Shown one piece after another: positions 61,503 to 64,000 of a DNA stretch of 64,000 nt; position 1 is the first letter of the stretch; every line of letters begins with the position of its first letter. The notes beneath the pieces are model-generated. The model saw nothing but the letters and a program-made list of their open reading frames with translations, searched no databases and had not been told where the DNA came from. The stretch spans positions 310,001-374,000 of the forward strand of contig NZ_RHPJ01000003.1 of NCBI RefSeq assembly GCF_004786095.1. The letters run 5' to 3'. Both the position numbers and the translations under genes were made by a program. Source of the DNA: Serinibacter arcticus (GTDB taxonomy: Bacteria; Actinomycetota; Actinomycetes; Actinomycetales; Beutenbergiaceae).

Positions 61503-63275
61503 ATGGCCGGCACGACAGACACCACAGAGACTCCGAGCACCACCGCGGGCGTCACAGGCACCGCGTCGGGCGAGGTCCTGCTGCGCGTGCGTGACCTCGA
61601 GGTCACGTTCACGACCGAGCAGGGTCCCGTCGTCGCCGCCCGGAACGTCTCCTTCGACGTGCTGGCGGGCCAGACGGTCGCCATCGTGGGGGAGTCCGGC
61701 TCGGGCAAGACGACGGTGGCGACGGCGGTGCTCGGGCTCCTGCCGGGCAACGGTCGAGTCACCGCGGGCTCCGTCGAGATCTCCGGCCGCGACGTCGTCG
61801 GACTCTCGCGCGCCGAGCTCCAGCGCATGCGGGGTCGGGTGCTCGGCCTCGTGCCGCAGGACCCCATGACCAACCTGAACCCGGTCGCCACGGTCGGCAG
61901 CCAGGTCGTGGAGACGCTCGAGGGGACGGGCGTCGCCCGCGGCCGCGGCGCGAAGGAGCGGGCGCGCGACCTGCTGGTCGAGGTCGGCCTGAGCGACGCC
62001 GAGAGCCGCATGGGCTCCTACCCGCACGAGTTCTCGGGCGGCATGCGTCAGCGCGCGCTCATCGCGATGGGGCTCGCCGGTTCGCCCGCGCTCCTGGTGG
62101 CGGACGAGCCGACGTCGGCCCTGGACGTCACGGTCCAGCGCGTCATCCTCGACAAGCTCGCCGACCTGACGACCTCGCGCGGCACCTCGGTCCTGCTCAT
62201 CACGCACGACCTCGGTCTCGCGGCGGAGCGTGCGTCGCACCTGCTCGTCATGTACCGCGGCGAGCTCGTGGAGCACGGGTCGGCGCGCGAGATCCTGCGG
62301 GACCCGCAGCACGAGTACACGAAGCGGCTGCTGGCCGCCGCGCCGTCGCTCGCCTCTCGCCGCATCCAGATCGCCCGCAGCACCGGACAGCTCGACGCCG
62401 TGGCGGACGACCTGCTCGCGCCGACCGAGGTGACCGAGGTCGGCGAGGTGGGGGAGGCCGTGGGCACCGAGGCTGCGCCCGTCATCCGCGCCTCCCACCT
62501 GCGCAAGGTGTTCCCCGGCGCGCGGCGCGGGCTGCGTCGTCGGCCCGACGTGGTCGCCGTCGACGACGTGTCCTTCGACCTGCCGCGCGGTCAGACGCTC
62601 GGCATCGTGGGGGAGTCGGGGTCGGGGAAGTCGACCGTGGCGCGCATGGTGCTGGACCTCCTGCCGCCCACGTCGGGCTCGGTCGAGCTCGACGGGCTGA
62701 CCGTCGGGGCGAGGTCGCAGGCCGAGGAGGTCGCGTTCCGCCGTCGGGTGCAGCCGATCTTCCAGGACCCGTACTCCTCGCTGGACCCGCTGTTCACGAT
62801 CGCTCGGACGATCGAGGAGCCGCTGCGCGCGCACGGCGTCGGGTCGGTCACGCAGCGGCGGGCGCGCGTGCGCGAGCTGCTCGAGCAGGTGGCGCTGCCG
62901 GAGGACGTGCTGCGGCGCTACCCCTCGGAGCTGTCCGGCGGTCAGCGCCAGCGCGTCGCGATCGCGCGGGCCCTCGCGCTCAACCCCGACGTGGTGGTCT
63001 GCGACGAGGCGGTCTCGGCGCTCGACGTCGTGGTGCAGGCGCAGATCCTGCACCTGCTCGCCGAGCTGCAGTCGCAGCTCGACCTCAGCTACCTGTTCAT
63101 CTCCCACGACCTCGCGGTCGTGCGCCAGATCGCCGACCAGGTCGTGGTGATGGAGAAGGGCGCCGTCGTGGAGCAGGGGCGGACCGACGACGTGTTCGAC
63201 GCACCGCAGCAGCCCTACACGCAGGCGCTGCTCGCGGCGATCCCCGGGGCGAACCTGGACCTGGCGATCAGCTGA
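61503..63275 (+). CDS. Peptide ABC transporter, fused double ATPase (DppD-DppF type)
   Basis: 590 residues with two ATPase domains. The first has Walker A GESGSGKT (63-70), the FSGGMRQRALIAMGL signature and LLVADEPTSALDVT. The second has Walker A GESGSGKS (370-377), [15 protein letters not shown] and VVVCDEAVSALDVVVQ. Oligopeptide-type C-terminal extensions follow each (HEYTKRLLAAAPSL and QPYTQALLAAIPG). The fusion replaces separate dppD and dppF genes. Starts 1 bp after the preceding stop; last gene of the operon. Confidence 0.94.
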   Translation: MAGTTDTTETPSTTAGVTGTASGEVLLRVRDLEVTFTTEQGPVVAARNVSFDVLAGQTVAIVGESGSGKTTVATAVLGLLPGNGRVTAGSVEISGRDVVGLSRAELQRMRGRVLGLVPQDPMTNLNPVATVGSQVVETLEGTGVARGRGAKERARDLLVEVGLSDAESRMGSYPHEFSGGMRQRALIAMGLAGSPALLVADEPTSALDVTVQRVILDKLADLTTSRGTSVLLITHDLGLAAERASHLLVMYRGELVEHGSAREILRDPQHEYTKRLLAAAPSLASRRIQIARSTGQLDAVADDLLAPTEVTEVGEVGEAVGTEAAPVIRASHLRKVFPGARRGLRRRPDVVAVDDVSFDLPRGQTLGIVGESGSGKSTVARMVLDLLPPTSGSVELDGLTVGARSQAEEVAFRRRVQPIFQDPYSSLDPLFTIARTIEEPLRAHGVGSVTQRRARVRELLEQVALPEDVLRRYPSELSGGQRQRVAIARALALNPDVVVCDEAVSALDVVVQAQILHLLAELQSQLDLSYLFISHDLAVVRQIADQVVVMEKGAVVEQGRTDDVFDAPQQPYTQALLAAIPGANLDLAIS

Positions 63276-63282
63276 GCGACGG

Positions 63283-63312
63283 GCGCCGACACCGGGCGGC
63301 ACGTGTCGGCGC
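63283..63312 (+). terminator. Probable intrinsic terminator after the dpp operon
   Basis: GCGCCGACAC/GTGTCGGCGC stem (10 bp, perfect) with a 10-nt loop, followed by TCCTCCG. Confidence 0.6.
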
Positions 63313-63364
63313 TCCTCCGTCCGCTCCCCGGCCCGCGGTGGTGGCACACGCGCGGCTACCCGGC

Positions 63365-63370
63365 TAGGAT
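63365..63370 (+). promoter_or_regulatory. -10 box TAGGAT for rpsA
   Basis: TAGGAT in the 261-bp gap before rpsA, predicting a leader of about 160 nt. I see no other gene in this gap; a 62-codon open frame there has no coding features. Confidence 0.45.
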
Positions 63371-63536
63371 GGACGTCGGCGCCTGCTGCTCGCGCGCCCT
63401 CCCGTGCCCTCGTGTCCGCTCCCGTGCCGACACGTGCTCGGTCAGGACCGTCGAGCGTGCCGGTGTCCGTTCCCCACCACCGGGTGGGTGACGCACCTGT
63501 CCATTCGATCCTTGTCCGCAACGGAGTCTCTCCTAC

Positions 63537-64000
63537 ATGACCATCTCCACCCCCGCCCCGGCTGTCCCGCAGGTCGCGATCAACGACATCGGTTCCGCCG
63601 AGGACTTCCTCGCCGCAGTCGACGCCACGATCAAGTACTTCAACGACGGCGACATCGTCGAGGGCACCATCGTCAAGGTCGACCGCGACGAGGTCCTCCT
63701 TGACATCGGTTACAAGACGGAGGGGGTCATCCTCTCCCGCGAGCTCTCGATCAAGCACGACGTCGACCCCGAAGAGGTTGTGTCCGTCGGCGAGATCGTC
63801 GAGGCTCTGGTCCTCCAGAAGGAGGACAAGGAGGGACGTCTTCTCCTGTCCAAGAAGCGCGCGCAGTACGAGCGCGCCTGGGGCACGATCGAGAAGATCA
63901 AGGAGGAGGACGGCGTCGTCACCGGCACCGTCATCGAGGTCGTCAAGGGCGGCCTCATCCTCGACATCGGCCTGCGCGGCTTCCTGCCCGCGTCGCTGGT
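63537..64000 (+). CDS. rpsA: 30S ribosomal protein S1 (5' part only)
   Basis: The first 154 codons before the window ends. The first S1 domain is visible (FNDGDIVEGTIVKVDRDEVLLDIGYKTEGVILSREL), followed by LVLQKEDKEGRLLLSKKRA and the start of the second S1 domain (GTVIEVVKGGLILDIGLRGFLPAS). Binds mRNA on the 30S subunit. ATG 63537 has GGAG 11-14 nt upstream. Position downstream of polA is the usual actinobacterial order, here separated by pfkA and the dpp operon. Confidence 0.97.
   Translation, partial: MTISTPAPAVPQVAINDIGSAEDFLAAVDATIKYFNDGDIVEGTIVKVDRDEVLLDIGYKTEGVILSRELSIKHDVDPEEVVSVGEIVEALVLQKEDKEGRLLLSKKRAQYERAWGTIEKIKEEDGVVTGTVIEVVKGGLILDIGLRGFLPASL

Noticed and set aside
63303-63491. 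62-codon open frame before rpsA
   Set aside because: Overlaps the predicted dpp terminator and rpsA promoter; Cys/Arg/Pro-rich with no ribosome binding site or motif.

Overview
The window is high-GC actinobacterial chromosome, read as a Micrococcales-type organism (Cellulomonadaceae or a relative is plausible, but the sequence alone does not fix the genus). The evidence is mycothiol synthesis (mshC), a complete Pup-proteasome locus, an ANTAR regulator of the PdtaR type, a DNA polymerase I lacking proofreading residues, frequent GTG starts, four-base stop/start overlaps, and many leaderless promoters. I see no phage, transposon, CRISPR array or rRNA. This is mostly conserved core chromosome.

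Layout. 1-363: 5' part of a membrane protein, probably a family 2 glycosyltransferase. 624-9929: M3 and M20 peptidases, a DUF5703 protein, a small acidic protein, an aldo/keto reductase, UppP, a CorA transporter, MshC and a PAC2 protein. 10052-20765: HAD hydrolase and site-2 protease, then trmI, mpa/arc, dop, pup, prcB, prcA, pafA and an FKBP-like lipoprotein. Mpa unfolds pupylated substrates for PrcBA. Dop activates Pup by deamidating its C-terminal Gln and also removes it. PafA ligates it.

20854-34830: histidine and tryptophan genes (hisF, hisI, trpE, trpC, trpB, trpA) with a heterodimeric ABC exporter between hisF and hisI, a run of small membrane proteins between trpE and trpC, and lgt at the end. 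trpD and trpG are not here. 34929-42494: gltB, gltD and pyk. 42571-45377: a ferritin-like reading frame without a clear start, a flavoprotein preceded by a coupled leaderless mini-ORF, a tRNA-Leu(CAA) and the ANTAR response regulator.

45550-51483: a branched-chain amino-acid type ABC system. The binding-protein gene runs convergently towards livF-livG-livM-livH, with a 437-bp block of hairpins and repeats between them. 51681-57538: GNAT acetyltransferase, thioesterase, polA, methyltransferase and pfkA. 57701-63275: a dpp/opp-type peptide importer with a fused double ATPase. 63537-end: the start of rpsA.

The most useful non-gene signals are these. (1) Twelve genes have a TAnnnT box 6-7 nt before the start codon, indicating leaderless mRNAs. 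(2) A 31-bp unit is repeated three times upstream of dop. (3) Hairpin repeats lie between livK and livF. (4) A hairpin whose hexaloop has the A1/G4 pattern of ANTAR target RNAs lies between the ANTAR regulator and livK. (5) A 10-codon leaderless ORF overlaps the start of the flavoprotein gene. (6) LivH carries an added N-terminal extracellular domain. I found no convincing wholly new multi-gene system.
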